Origin: Daucus carota subsp. sativus
Lineage: Eukaryota; Streptophyta; Magnoliopsida; Apiales; Apiaceae
Assembly: GCF_001625215.2 (NCBI RefSeq)
Contig: NC_030389.2
Span: forward strand, 32,229,454 to 32,293,453
Direction: 5' to 3'
Length of the DNA: 64,000 bases
Position numbers and translations under genes: made by a program. Below, in pieces: positions 1 to 11,618 of the stretch. The stretch's first letter is position 1, and each line of letters begins with the position of its first letter. Below the pieces are notes generated by a model. It had not been told where the DNA came from. It did no database searches and worked only from the letters and a program-made list of their open reading frames with translations.

Positions 1-62
1 TTGGTGGGTATTTTGTTATACCAACAGCAAAGTACCACTCGATTCACTACAGGCAGAGATAA
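1..62 (+). CDS. 3' end of an RLP46-like LRR receptor protein (partial)
   Basis: Reading in the frame that ends at the TAA at 60-62 gives GGYFVIPTAKYHSIHYRQR and then stop. This is nearly the same as the C-terminal tails of the two RLP copies downstream, which end KYHSIHYRYR and KYNSIHYRHR. It is therefore the last coding bases of a third tandem copy whose body lies left of the window. The tail is the short basic cytoplasmic end that follows the transmembrane helix in receptor-like proteins. Only about 19 codons are visible, so the state of the rest of the gene is unknown. Confidence 0.8.
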   Translation, partial: GGYFVIPTAKYHSIHYRQR

Positions 63-1640
63 ATGCAGGTTTGATATCTAGCACTTGAAGTCCTTGGATC
101 ACTATAAATTTATAGCACGGTTAATAAAAAACATTGTGCAGGTTTTTATCTTTGTTCTAAAATAAAAACATTGCAAGATGTAACTTAATAATAAGATTAT
201 GCTAAGAGTTTGCCTGCAGTAAGACAGTACCTCTCATCATGTGTTCATTGTGGTTTTGCTTCATTCTTGCTCCCTCAATAATGTGCTGTGTTTCTATTTA
301 CATAAAAATCTGTTCAAGATAAGAATTAATTAACTAATCTATAATATTAATGTCCCTAACAGAGGTCCTTACAAGATCACATATTCACAATATAAATATA
401 TATGTGGCGTCTAGGAAATGATAAAAAACACATGCTATGAAAACATTTTTCCTGCAAAACAAGTGCTTATTATTTATATGCGAGAAGTAAATTATAAGTC
501 AAAAGTAATATTAATTTATGTGTTTGGATTTTTTTTCGTATTCACAACTTACTGGGTATAAAAATTATTATGAATTTTCTTTTATAGTGTGATCCTATAC
601 ATTTTTGAAAATCAAAATTTAAAAATAAAATATGTCACTAAAAATAGTTAGGATTCTCAACTTATTAGATTCTTGTTATAAGTCAGAAATTGACTTATAA
701 GGTTTTTACACAAACGGTACGAATAAGTTGACTGCGACTTAAAAGCCTAAACTCGAAAAATAAGCTAGGCCAAACAGGCCCTTAATAACAGGAGTATACA
801 TGTAAAATAATTCTAATATAGGACTGATACAATCAGTTTCCAACTATCCATCAACCATTCGGAATTAAGCTTTACTTGTCGAAATCACAGCCTGGGCTGA
901 AATTCTTGCAACATGAGAGTCATAACTATGCTACCTTTTGCCAGTTGCATATTGCAAGTGCATAATTGTACTGTTCCACTGAAAGTACTCTTCAGCATCT
1001 TGATTGCTTGGTCGACGGTCGAGCATTGCAGCTTTTCTTATCTACAATGAAGGCCAGAGAATCATAGCGGAGATAAAGATCTATTGTTAACATTATTTAA
1101 ATTATCGTAGAATGTCCTGTAATGTGTTTTCTTTCCATTCTGCGTATTCTTAGGTTTCATTTGTCAAGTACCTTGTCATGAGATTAGTTGTGTCTTCCAT
1201 TTTCATGCTTCACATGTGTGCCACAGGAATTATTGTTTACGTTAATCTTAAGAATCTCCTTTTCGTTTAATTGTTAAGATACCTTTGGTATCTTGTTGTC
1301 CGGCATTGATCCCTTTGTAAATTTAGTTCAACTCAGTAACATCGTCAGCTAGCTAAGAACAGGTCTCAAGCAAATAATATAAATATATGTCAATTATTTC
1401 TGCATAATGATGTTTGATATGGCTTCAGAGTTTTTACACAGATATCACTATCAGTGATGTTTTAGATTGTTAAAAATTGTCAAGTGTGTGATTACTAGCT
1501 TTTTAATCTGTAATAAAATTAACAGATTACTAAGATCTAGTCTGTCATTCGTTATTAGAAATCCTCCCCATGTCAACTCAACATAAATGATTTTCTAACA
1601 AAGAAAATAAAAACTTTTCAGCCATCTATGATATAGAACA
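63..1640. other. intergenic region between RLP copies
   Basis: I see no gene. AT-rich DNA. Between about 481 and 782 there is a degenerate MITE-like stretch: it ends near 765-782 in a GGCCAAACAGGCCC motif, of the GGGCCTGTTTGG type common at plant MITE ends, and carries 'ataagtc' motifs in opposite orientations. Its ends and any target duplication could not be fixed. Confidence 0.4.
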
Positions 1641-3400
1641 ATGGCCAAGCCCCTAAGCATGATCAAACTACTTGTGCAGTTGCCTTTGATTTTCTTGCTC
1701 GTGCCTTGCTTATGTTGTCCTGCTTATCAGAAACAATCCCTTCTTAACTTCAAATCCTCCTTGCTGACCAGCTACGACACCTCAAACTCGACATCCTTTG
1801 ATTTGAAATAGAGATTCTCAAGAATTTGAATCTTGGAGGAAACAAATTAGTTTGGAATAACAATGTCAAAGTATTTCCCAAGTGTATGCTTTCTCAACTC
1901 TCTCTCAAATCATGCAAATTTTCCTCAGACATTCCAGAATGGATTTCCACTCAAAAGAATCTTGATATTCTCGATCTGAGCAACAGTAGTCTTACTGGAA
2001 AATTCCCTCTCTGGCTTGCTGAAATGGATATTAAGAGCATACTCCTGTCTCATAACAAGCTAACTGGTTCAATACCATCTCGCCTTTTTCAATCTTCGAG
2101 TTTATCCATTTTGGCTCTTTCAAAAAACAATTTTTCGGGAGAGTTGCCAGAAAATATAGGTGATGCTCATAACATCAAGGTACTTATGCTGTCTGCAAAT
2201 AATTTGTCAGGGGCCATCCCAAAATCCATTGCAGATATCCCTGAACTAGTGCTATTAGACTTGTCAAGAAACAAATTCTCTGGCAACACATTCCCAGTTT
2301 TTGATCCTAATGGCTCACTTTATTATGGTGATTTCTCCTCTAATGAACTTTCAGGTGAAATTCCAGTGTCATTTTGCAAAGACACTGGTATTCTTGCACT
2401 AGGGGAAAATAAGTTTTCTGGCAGGCTGCCTAGGGGTCTAACAAATATGATAAGGCTTGAATATCTTGATCTCCATGACAACAACATCACAGGTAATTTT
2501 CCAGAATTTCTTTCCCAACTATCCAGCCTTGAAGTTCTTAGTGTACGTAACAACTCTCTACATGGCTCACTACCATCCAAGTTGTTCTCCAACAAAAGTA
2601 GCCTCCAAATTCTTGATCTCTCAAGCAACAATCTTGTTGGAAGTATCCCTTCGGAGTTAGGAAGTCTAGTGGTAATGAGTGGAGGTTCTATTGATTTTAT
2701 AGCTAACCAGTATATTAATAATGAGATGGAGTTGAATTGGATTGAGAATACGATTACACCAATCAGTGGCATGTTCACCTTTACAATGGAGATCGATGGC
2801 CTTATGGTGTACTGGAAGAAGGCTATACAAGGTCTCTCAGGTAATAACCGACATTTCTACACTTTGCTAGACTTGTCAAATAATAAGTTGTCTGGTGATA
2901 TTCCAGTTTCCATAGGACATCTCAAGGGACTGAAGCTACTCAACATATCCAACAACAGGCTCTCGGGAAATATACCACAAAGTTTAGGGGATCTGGAGAG
3001 TATAGAGGCTCTTGACTTATCTAACAACAATATCTCTGGTACAATTCCACAATCATTTAAGAAATTAAATGAACTGTCTGTGTTAGATGTGAGTAACAAC
3101 AAGTTAAGTGGCAAAATCCCGCGGGGTGCACAAATGGACACGATGAATGATCCAAGTTATTTTGCTAACAACAGTGGATTATGCGGCATGCAAATCAGAG
3201 TGACATGTTCAGAACATGAGCTAAAACCAGAGGCACACGTAGATGGTGATGATGGTGAACAAGAGTCTTGGTTCTTGTGGGGAGGAGTGTGGAGCGGATA
3301 TCCACTTGGTTTCATTTCTTCAATCTTGATAGCATTTTTTAGTAGGTACTTTGTTATACCAACACAGAAGTACCACTCAATCCACTATAGGTACAGATAA
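1641..3400 (+). pseudogene. RLP46-like LRR receptor-like protein, internally deleted and frameshifted
   Basis: An ATG at 1641 opens a signal peptide and LRR N-cap very like that of the copy at 3976 (both begin MAK and continue to CCPAYQKQSLLNFKSSL / SCPAHQKQSLLLFKSSL). After about 55 codons this frame stops at TAG 1809-1811. The C-terminal part, from about 1802 to the TAA at 3398-3400, lies in another frame. It contains about 17 LRRs, the non-LRR island ending near YWKKAIQGLSG, the C-cap NNSGLCGMQIRVTC, an acidic segment (DGDDGEQE), one transmembrane helix and a basic tail. Compared with the next copy, roughly 880 bp coding for the first LRRs are missing, and the junction is out of frame. The C-terminal ORF has no upstream ATG in frame. 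RLPs are kinase-less cell-surface receptors that act with SOBIR1/BAK1. This copy looks dead unless an unseen exon rescues it. Confidence 0.75.
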
Positions 3401-3975
3401 AAGCCAAAATGTTGTCTACTAGTACTTAAAGCAGAGGAAGTTTTTATATTTGTTCTTGAGATTAAAACAGAACAGACTTGTGATTTAATAATTGAATTTT
3501 AATAATTTGTCTTTGAAAATTCTAATACTTGCTGATTCTAGATTCTGGAAAATAATTCTGAAGACTTCAATTTATGTGCTATGATCGTTCAAGAGTATTA
3601 AAATTTATATAAACCTTTTATCGCGACAAAATTTGGTTGATTGAATTTCTCAGAACAATATAATTGACTTCTTTTATAATACACAGTCACAGAGTAATGG
3701 ATTTTGAACTTGGACTTGAATAAATTTTCAAACAATTAATGACTGAGAGGGAAAAAAATTAGAAAGTCATCGATCTAAGAACGAGTTCAGATTGTGCAGC
3801 TGAAAACTAAGACTGATCTTGTCCCATAGGTTGGACGATTATGCGCCCTGTCTTCAACGGCACTGGCCTATAACTTTGATTAATTCATTTAAGCATTTAT
3901 GTTTTTTGATATAGTTCATGTGCTTACCTCTTATTAATAGCCTACTCCACGTTAAGAAGGAACAGAGGCACAACA
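3401..3975. promoter_or_regulatory. spacer and presumed promoter of the second RLP copy
   Basis: About 575 bp of non-coding DNA lie between the stop of the deleted RLP copy and the ATG of the next. They must hold the 3' end of the first and the promoter of the second. No distinct element was recognised. Confidence 0.4.
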
Positions 3976-6594
3976 ATGGCCAAGCTACTAGGCCTAATAA
4001 TAATACTTGTGCCTTTCATTTGTATGATAATGCCATGCTCATCTTGTCCTGCTCATCAAAAACAATCCCTTCTGCTCTTCAAATCCTCCTTGCTCAATAT
4101 CTCCAACACCTCAAACTCGTCGGTTATTGGCTTGGAGTCGTGGAACTCCAGTTCTGACTGTTGTACTTGGGATAGAGTTGTTTGTAGTTTGCATTCACGC
4201 GACGTTATAGCTCTACACCTTGACCATCTTCCTTCTGCGGTCTTCTTTCTTGCATTTCCAATATTAGACCCCATTTTTATATCAGATCCTTAATTCTTCT
4301 TGATATCTCCTCTAATTCGATGGAAGGGCAAATTCCAAGCAAGGGTTTGGCTAATCTCACTAAACTAGTTCACCTTGACATGAGTAGCAATGACATTCAT
4401 GGCTCAATTCCAGCACAACTTTTTTCATCTAAGATATCTGCACTTTCTTAATATCTCATATAATCAGATATCAGGGGAAATTTCAGGCAATGGCTTGGCC
4501 AATCTCACCAGTATAGTTCGCCTGGACATGAGTAACAATCACTTTTATGGTTCAATTCCAGCACAACTTTTCTACTTGAGGCTTCTGCGGTTTCTTGATT
4601 TAAGTGATAATTCATTAAAGGGCAGTTTAAGTACTGAAATTGGAAAGCTTGGAAATTCGAGGACATTAAAGTTGGATGGGAATTCTCTTTTTGGAAATAT
4701 TCCTTTACAGATTGGTAATCTGACAAAGTTGCAGCATATTTCAATAAGCCTGAATGAACTTTCTGGTGGGATTCCAGATTCAATCTTCACTCTGAAGAGA
4801 CTAGAAGGATTGGATTTAAGTAGTAATAATTTACGGATGCAGATTCCTAGTCAAATTGGAAACTTGTCACGCATTTCCACTTTGGTAATAAGCAAGAACA
4901 GCTTCACAGGTGCAATCCCAACATCTGTACGAAATTTGAGCAAATTAGAAACACTTCAACTGGAAGACAATATGCTTGGTGGAGAAACACCCTCCTGGTT
5001 ATTTGACATGGAGAGTCTGAAGAATTTGTTTCTAGGAGGAAATAAGATAAATTGGAATAAGATTGTCAAAATAGTTCCAAAGTGCATGCTTTCTAGACTC
5101 TCTCTCAGATCAAGTCAAATTTCCGGAGACATTCCTGAATGGATTTCCACTCAAAAGAATCTCGACATTCTAGAACTGAGTTATAATCAGCTCACAGGAA
5201 TATTTCCACCTTGGCTTGCTGAGTTGGAAGTTGGAAATCTGCTACTGTCAAATAACGAGCTTAGTGGTTCAATCCCATCTCGCCTTTTTCAATCTCAGAG
5301 ATTATCAGTTTTGGCGCTGTCAAGAAACAACTTTTCAGGGGAGTTGCCAAAAAATGTTGGTGATGCTAAGGAGATATCAGTTCTTATGCTTTCTGGGAAC
5401 AATTTATCAGGGCCAGTCCCAGAATCCATTGTAGATATGCATCAACTATTGCTACTGGACTTGTCAAGAAACAATTTATCAGGGCCAGTCCCAGCTTTTG
5501 ATGCTGATGGTTTTCTGATGTATGTTGATCTCTCTTCTAACAAACTATCAGGTGACGTTCCCTCATCACTTGGAATATCTATGATTGTTCTTGCGCTAGG
5601 GAAAAATAAGTTCTCTGGCAATTTGCCTAGGAATTTGACAGATATGAAATATCTAGAACATCTAGATATCCATGACAACAACATTACAGGTAATTTCCCG
5701 GAATTTTTTTCCCAAATGTCAGCCCTTCAAGTCCTGATCCTACGTAACAACTCTTTACATTCATTACAATCTAATTCATTCTCCAACCAGAGTGCACTCC
5801 GAATTCTTGATCTTTCAAATAACAATCTTGTTGGAAGTATCCCTTTAGACTTGGGAAATGTAGTATCAATGGCTGGAATCTTTGATAGATATTATATTTC
5901 CATACGTACTAATGGAATACAGGTTAACTGGATTGAGGCTTCGATTACATTAATCACAGGCATGTTTACCTTCAAAATAGAGATGAATGAACTCACAGTG
6001 AACTGGAAGAATGCTATACAAGGTCTCTCAAGTCATAGCCGACATATCTATTCTTTGCTAGACTTGTCAAAGAATAAATTGTCAGGTGAAATTCCAGCTT
6101 CATTAGGACTTCTCAAGGAACTTAAACTTCTCAACTTCTCCAACAATAGACTCTCTGGACATATACCACGAAGTTTCGGGGATCTAGAAAGTATAGAGAC
6201 ATTAGACCTATCATACAATGATATCTCTGGTACAATTCCACAATCATTCAGTAAGCTAAAACAACTGTCTGTGCTAGATGTGAGCAACAACAAGCTAAGT
6301 GGCGAAATCCCACGAGGAGGACAAATGGACACAATAAATGATCAGAGTTATTTTGCTAACAACAGTGGATTGTGTGGGATGCAAATCAAGGTCAAATGTT
6401 CTGAAGATGAGCCAACATCAGATGATGTGCAAGAAGAGGATGATGATGTTGAACAAGAGCCATGGTTCTTGTGGACGGGAGTGTGGATCGGATTCCTTCT
6501 TGGCTTCATTTCATCAGTATTAACAGCCTTTCTTAGTGGCTACTTTGTTCTACCAATACCAAAATACAACTCAATTCACTATAGGCACAGATGA
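3976..6594 (+). CDS. RLP46-like LRR receptor-like protein with two compensating frameshifts
   Basis: The span is 873 codons including the stop. In order it encodes: a signal peptide (MAKLLGLIIILVPFICMIM); an N-cap with paired Cys (SSSDCCTWDRVVC); about 25 LRRs; an island before the last LRRs (NWKNAIQGLSS); the C-cap NNSGLCGMQIKVKC; an acidic stretch (EEDDDVEQE); a transmembrane helix; and a short basic tail. There is no kinase domain, so it is a receptor-like protein. The family's known role is cell-surface perception in immunity or development through SOBIR1/BAK1 partners. The frame is lost by one missing T in the T5 run at 4274-4278 and regained by one extra T in the T6 run at about 4430-4435. 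Between them (about 150 bp) the correct LRR text is in another frame, and the first frame stops at 4291-4293. Homology to Arabidopsis RLP46 is from memory of the family. Either two homopolymer assembly errors or a real lesion would explain it. Confidence 0.75.
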
Positions 6595-7272
6595 AACCAA
6601 ACTGTTGTTCACAATCTTTCTGTACCCTTTAATGTAATATAATGTTGTTCTTAGTAATTAATTACTTTATCTTGGAAGTCATTGTCTTAAATTCGTCAAC
6701 AGCAGTGGATTGTATGGGATGCAAATAGGAGCGACCAAGTAACAAGCTTAATCTAAGGGGTGAAATCAGAGTAAAACTGAAAATAAGTTACTGAAATCAG
6801 AGTAAGCATTTTAAAAATTCTGAAATAAAGTTTCTCACACTTCTCTGCTTCTTCTCTCCCCCTTCTCTGCAATTTTTGCATTATTTAGTCATGTACATAT
6901 CCAAGTAAAGACCATTATCCATAGGTTCTTATACGGTGGGAGTTTTAACTACACATATTTCTCTTATCAGTGAACATCTGTTCCTGTAAAATTTGAGTAT
7001 GATAGTTAATAGCAAAAAGGCAACTAATTAAACATATTTAGGTTCTATAGCAACTTATTAACGCGGAACAGAATCAAAATTCATAGAAACATTGACGACA
7101 AAAGTTGTGTACAAGTATGGATTGGTTTGCTCAACCAGCGGACCAAATAATGACAAGAAAAAGTTGATGTACTTTTGTATTTTGTTCCATCAACTTGATT
7201 AGTGACAATAAGGGATTTCTTTGCAACAACAAACAACAATTCCTATTCTCTAACCAAGTGTTGCCATCATCG
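6595..7272. other. intergenic region between RLP and PHO1-like genes (convergent 3' ends)
   Basis: It lies between the stop of the RLP copy and the stop of the minus-strand PHO1-like gene, so it should hold both 3' UTRs. At about 6696-6732 a short fragment resembles the RLP C-cap coding sequence (it repeats 'acagcagtggattgtatgggatgcaaat', compare 6361-6390), a small relic of another RLP copy. Confidence 0.5.
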
Positions 7273-10200
7273 TCAATCTTCATCATCAACTTCATGAAAA
7301 GGAAGTGGTACTATTTTAACTGCTCTGAACTTGCCAGCATTGTTTAGATGCTCATTCTCCAATCTGCATACCATTCCAACCAAATTATTCACTAGGACTA
7401 TATTCGGATCCGAGATATATACCATAGTTATGCTTCAATAATATATCAATAATGAAGTATCGAATGTGGATAGGTATAATAATGATAATATACCTGTAAA
7501 AATTCCACTGTCCTCGTCTAATGACTTCAAGAGCTGCTAAAATTAGCCCTGTGATTCGGTAATCAATGCTGCCCAAATTGTAGTGGAGGACGGTTTGTAA
7601 CCAGGCTAGCCTGAGGATCAGGTTTAATCCCTGAAAGAGACAGGCATCAGAATTATGTTGTTACAATTGATTCAATTACTCTTGAAATGATTGACAGGAT
7701 TCATAATTAAAATTATTATTTTTTTCAAAGAGAGGATTATACCATAGAGAGGAAGTAGATGAATTTTTGACGAAGCATTAACTCATTTCTTAACCAGGGA
7801 TTCTTGGAATCCTTCTGTAACAGACCCCAATCCTTAACAAAATCCCAGTATAATTGATAAACAGTTGCAACACTAGACATGATCACAACTAGACAAAGCC
7901 ATCCTATAGTCCTTTCTTTCTCATAGGCCACTTTTGCTCCTGCTGCCAACATTGCAGATACATATTTACCAAGATTTATAAGGTGGCTAGTTTCTCCTTC
8001 ATCAAACCACCTCCGAGCACACTATGAAACACACACAAAAAAAAAAAAATAATAATAATAAAATCAGAAACCATGATTTTGCTAGAATGGTTGAATACAA
8101 ATACACATTTCAAGTAATTTCACAATCTTAACCTGCATAGCCCTCCAATAATATGGAAGGAAGGAAACTGCATAAGCAAGGTCTCTGTAATTTTTTGTTC
8201 TCATGCAATATCCGTAATCCTGAGTTTTGTAGCTTCCTGTTATGTAGTAGCAGGTGACATACTCGAGGTTCCTAAGCATTGGCACCTATTTCACAGTTGC
8301 ATTCAGAGTAACATGATTAATCTTTTAGTACATTAAAATCCAGATCAAAGGTTGCATTTTTGCATCAAAAAAATTTGTATATGTAAAAGTTACCTGGCTA
8401 CATAGTTGATCAGCCATAAAGAAGTCAAGCATTACAACCTGAAGTTCAGAGTAATAAATATAAATTATTTTATTAATCCATTTAAGGGTTATGTACTCAT
8501 TTATATTTAAAAGCAAGGAATTTTAAGTACCTTGTATAAAGGGGATAGAACAATATTTCTAAGCACGCGAAGTAAGCGATAACGGCTTGATTTGTAGACT
8601 ATGTTGATGGGGCAGACTAGTAGTAGAAGAGAAATCTGCAAAAATATGAAGAGGCAAGATCATGTAACATGTTTTTAATTCATTATCTATATAATTTTTT
8701 CCATAATATATTAAGCAATAAATTACCAGTAAAAGTAGACCAGGAATGACTTGTATTTGAGTGTAGGAATACCCCTTGGCCATAAGTGATATATGAATAA
8801 ACAAGACACCAACCACGGCCGTCATTGACATTGTACAGATCAAGAACACATCCCTGTACTTGAGGTCTTTTGTTGGGGACAGTTCAAAGATGAAGCTATA
8901 ATTTATACGAGTCTTCCTCCACGCAAAAATGTTGCATCCGTACAGAAAGAAATGTAGAAATAACAGGCTGAACATGCTGCACAAGTTAAAGATTTTTTCT
9001 TAATATTAGTGTCTAGTACTTAACTTCTGAATTTGATGTTTTAAATTCAAATTAAGATTAGTTAGTTCTGGATTAGTGTCCTTGCCTAAGAACCGGATAA
9101 ACAGTTTCCATGTACACTGTATCGGACTGAGGTCTATACATTCCTGCTATATGCGCCATAATCCCATAGCCAATTAAGAACGCGATGAAGCATCCTGTGA
9201 ATAACCCTGTTACAGAATAATAAACAGAACATGATTACTTTTTCCAGGACAATCGAAGGTATAATTCTATATAGAAAACACTAGAAAACTAATAGAATAT
9301 TTCTTCGTAATAAGAAATAATTTTCTGAGAATTATTACACCTTTTTATGGGCGAAAAGCCACTGTTCTATATTTTTATGATTCCATCATTGATTAATTTC
9401 GACAACAAAAATCATGCACTTGTGATTATCCCACTCATTAGTTGTGGACCATCTTGGCCCTTAGAGGCATAATGTATAGTGCTGGTTTAATGGATCTTAG
9501 TAGCCATGTCCAATTATATTTCTCTGAAATTCTTCAATTTGCTTATAAAGCAGAAATAAGCTCAATAATCTCCACTAAAGCTAGTGGTTCATATAGAAAT
9601 GCATATTTTATGTTATCTGTTATGTAAAGTAGACAGTAGAATTAGGATAACTTATTCTAAAAACAGAACTCATCAAGGATGTTTGTGGAAAATATACACA
9701 TTCACTTTAGGATACATAAGTACAGATTAAAAGAAATTTATATGGAGAAATTAAGTTACCAATGAAGAAGGTGACAGCATGAGATTCAGTTCTTTGAGTC
9801 GGTTTAAGATATTTCATCGCCTTCCTTTTATCATCTTCAGCAAAGTGTTTGACAAACATTTCCTCAACTTCATCAGCCAACTTCATAACCTGTCATTTAC
9901 AGGATTAGTTCAGAATTCAAGTTAAATTTTCAGCTTCTAAAGTTATTTTAGACGAACATACGGTATCTAACAACAATCTATAATGCTATTTGATGACATA
10001 CACAGTATACCCACATTCAATCATCTTTCAACAGAAACATGATGCTAATTATTTTTCCCACTACATTAGAATGGATCATTCTGCACCATGAATCTTTTAA
10101 CTTAAATCTTATAAAGGCTTTGACTAGTTATTTACCTTGTCTGAGCTGTTGAAGTAAGAGCTTTCAACAACTTTTAAATAAATGGGAAGAACTTGTTTGT

Positions 10201-11618
10201 TTGTAACCTGAGAATAAGCCATTAAAAAGTTAAAAAGTGATATACTAAGAGGAAAGTTAAAAAATTGTGGTAATGAGGATAGCCCTATTACTTACTTTGT
10301 CGAATTTCTTCAAAATCTTTGAAAAAGCAAGCATGTTCAAATTCCTGAAAATTATGGTTATGAACTGATCATGTAACATACCATCGAAAAATGAACAGAA
10401 ATATGAGTTTGAAGAGGCAATTCTTCAGAAATGTACCTGTAAGTTTTCAGATAGCCAAGACCTTTATAGAGCTCAATGAAAGCCCCTCTTATCATTTTTT
10501 CAGCATGGTGTATTTTTGTTTTGTTAATGTGCAGCTTTCTTCCGTCCATACCACCTTTCTTCGAGGACTGCTTAATTAGATCATCCCAAAGTAAATATGA
10601 AAATGTGCGAGTTGGATTTGTGAGAGGAATATGTATTTTAAGATTTTTTCCTTGAGAACTGAAAAATCGACCAGAGGCAGTTCTTGGATTTGAGTCTGCC
10701 CTTTTTAGTTTTATTGATTTAAAAGCCTCATCAAATTTAGAAGAGCCGGAGAACTGCAAATCATTCTGATCAAACTGATCATCAGTCTCGTTACCCTGCT
10801 TCTGCTCCTGCTCTGTTATATACCTGGGGGATTCTTCATCTGTCATACAAAACGAAAAAAAATGAGAAATTTTTACAAACTTAAAATGCTACTACACTGA
10901 TAAAATGGCACAATTTACTTTAAAAAAGTGATTTACCACATGAAATGGTGCCTGAAATGGAGTCGTCTTCCTTGGAATTATTCGAAGAAACTTCATTAGC
11001 ATGCTGTGATTTAAGCGCACTCTTCAGCTCAAGAAGAATCCCCATTTGTTTCTCCAGTGATTCCCATCTCTCCAAGAACTCCTTCTCTTTGTTTTTAAAA
11101 AATTGGTTCACTTTATTAAGTTGGAGGTCCAAACATGAAAAAAAATCGACAGCTGCATCACTATCATCAGCAAACTGCTCCAGAAGTTCAGTCTCGTACA
11201 TATCACCTTTGCTTTCAGATGATTCAAGTTTCTTATGAACCTGAATATAATAAAACCACCACAAAATAAGCCTCATAAACTTTGTAGAGCATATATGCAT
11301 CAAAGGTCATAACTCATGCATGAACATTACTTATTTAGTTGTGACTAGATAAGGAAATTGTACACATTTATAGAAGAAATAGAGATAAATTACATGAATT
11401 ATCCCATGTTCTCTACGTTTGTTGCGAAATAATGAGCTTTTCCTAATAGAGGAAAAGATGGTTTTGCTTAAAGAGCTCTCATGGTTATTGGAAGGTGCAT
11501 TTTCGACGTTCAGGAGATGGATTTTCTTGAGATCTTTCTTCAGCTGCCCATAATCAACAAAGGCCTCTTTCCACTCAGGCACAAGCTGACCCTCAAACTG
11601 TTTAGAAAACTTCACCAT
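7273..11618 (-). CDS. PHO1;H3-like: PHO1-family phosphate exporter (SPX-EXS protein), 14 exons, 787 aa
   Basis: The family exports inorganic phosphate, loading it into root xylem; SPX domains sense inositol pyrophosphates. Exons on the minus strand: 11618-11394, 11240-10937, 10839-10437, 10344-10296, 10207-10136, 9889-9760, 9206-9086, 8976-8727, 8635-8531, 8438-8394, 8285-8133, 8021-7743, 7630-7494, 7363-7273. The total is 2364 nt with phase kept at every junction. The N-terminal SPX starts [20 protein letters not shown] and runs through [16 protein letters not shown]. Hydrophobic helices follow ([37 protein letters not shown]), then the EXS domain ([70 protein letters not shown]). Length matches the family (about 780 aa). 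C-terminal motifs resemble the PHO1;H2-H10 subgroup more than PHO1 or PHO1;H1, but the paralogue number is uncertain. Intron 7 uses a GC donor. Confidence 0.93.

Noticed and set aside
2323..6332. Antisense ORFs across the RLP genes
   Set aside because: They are shadows of the LRR codon pattern on the opposite strand.
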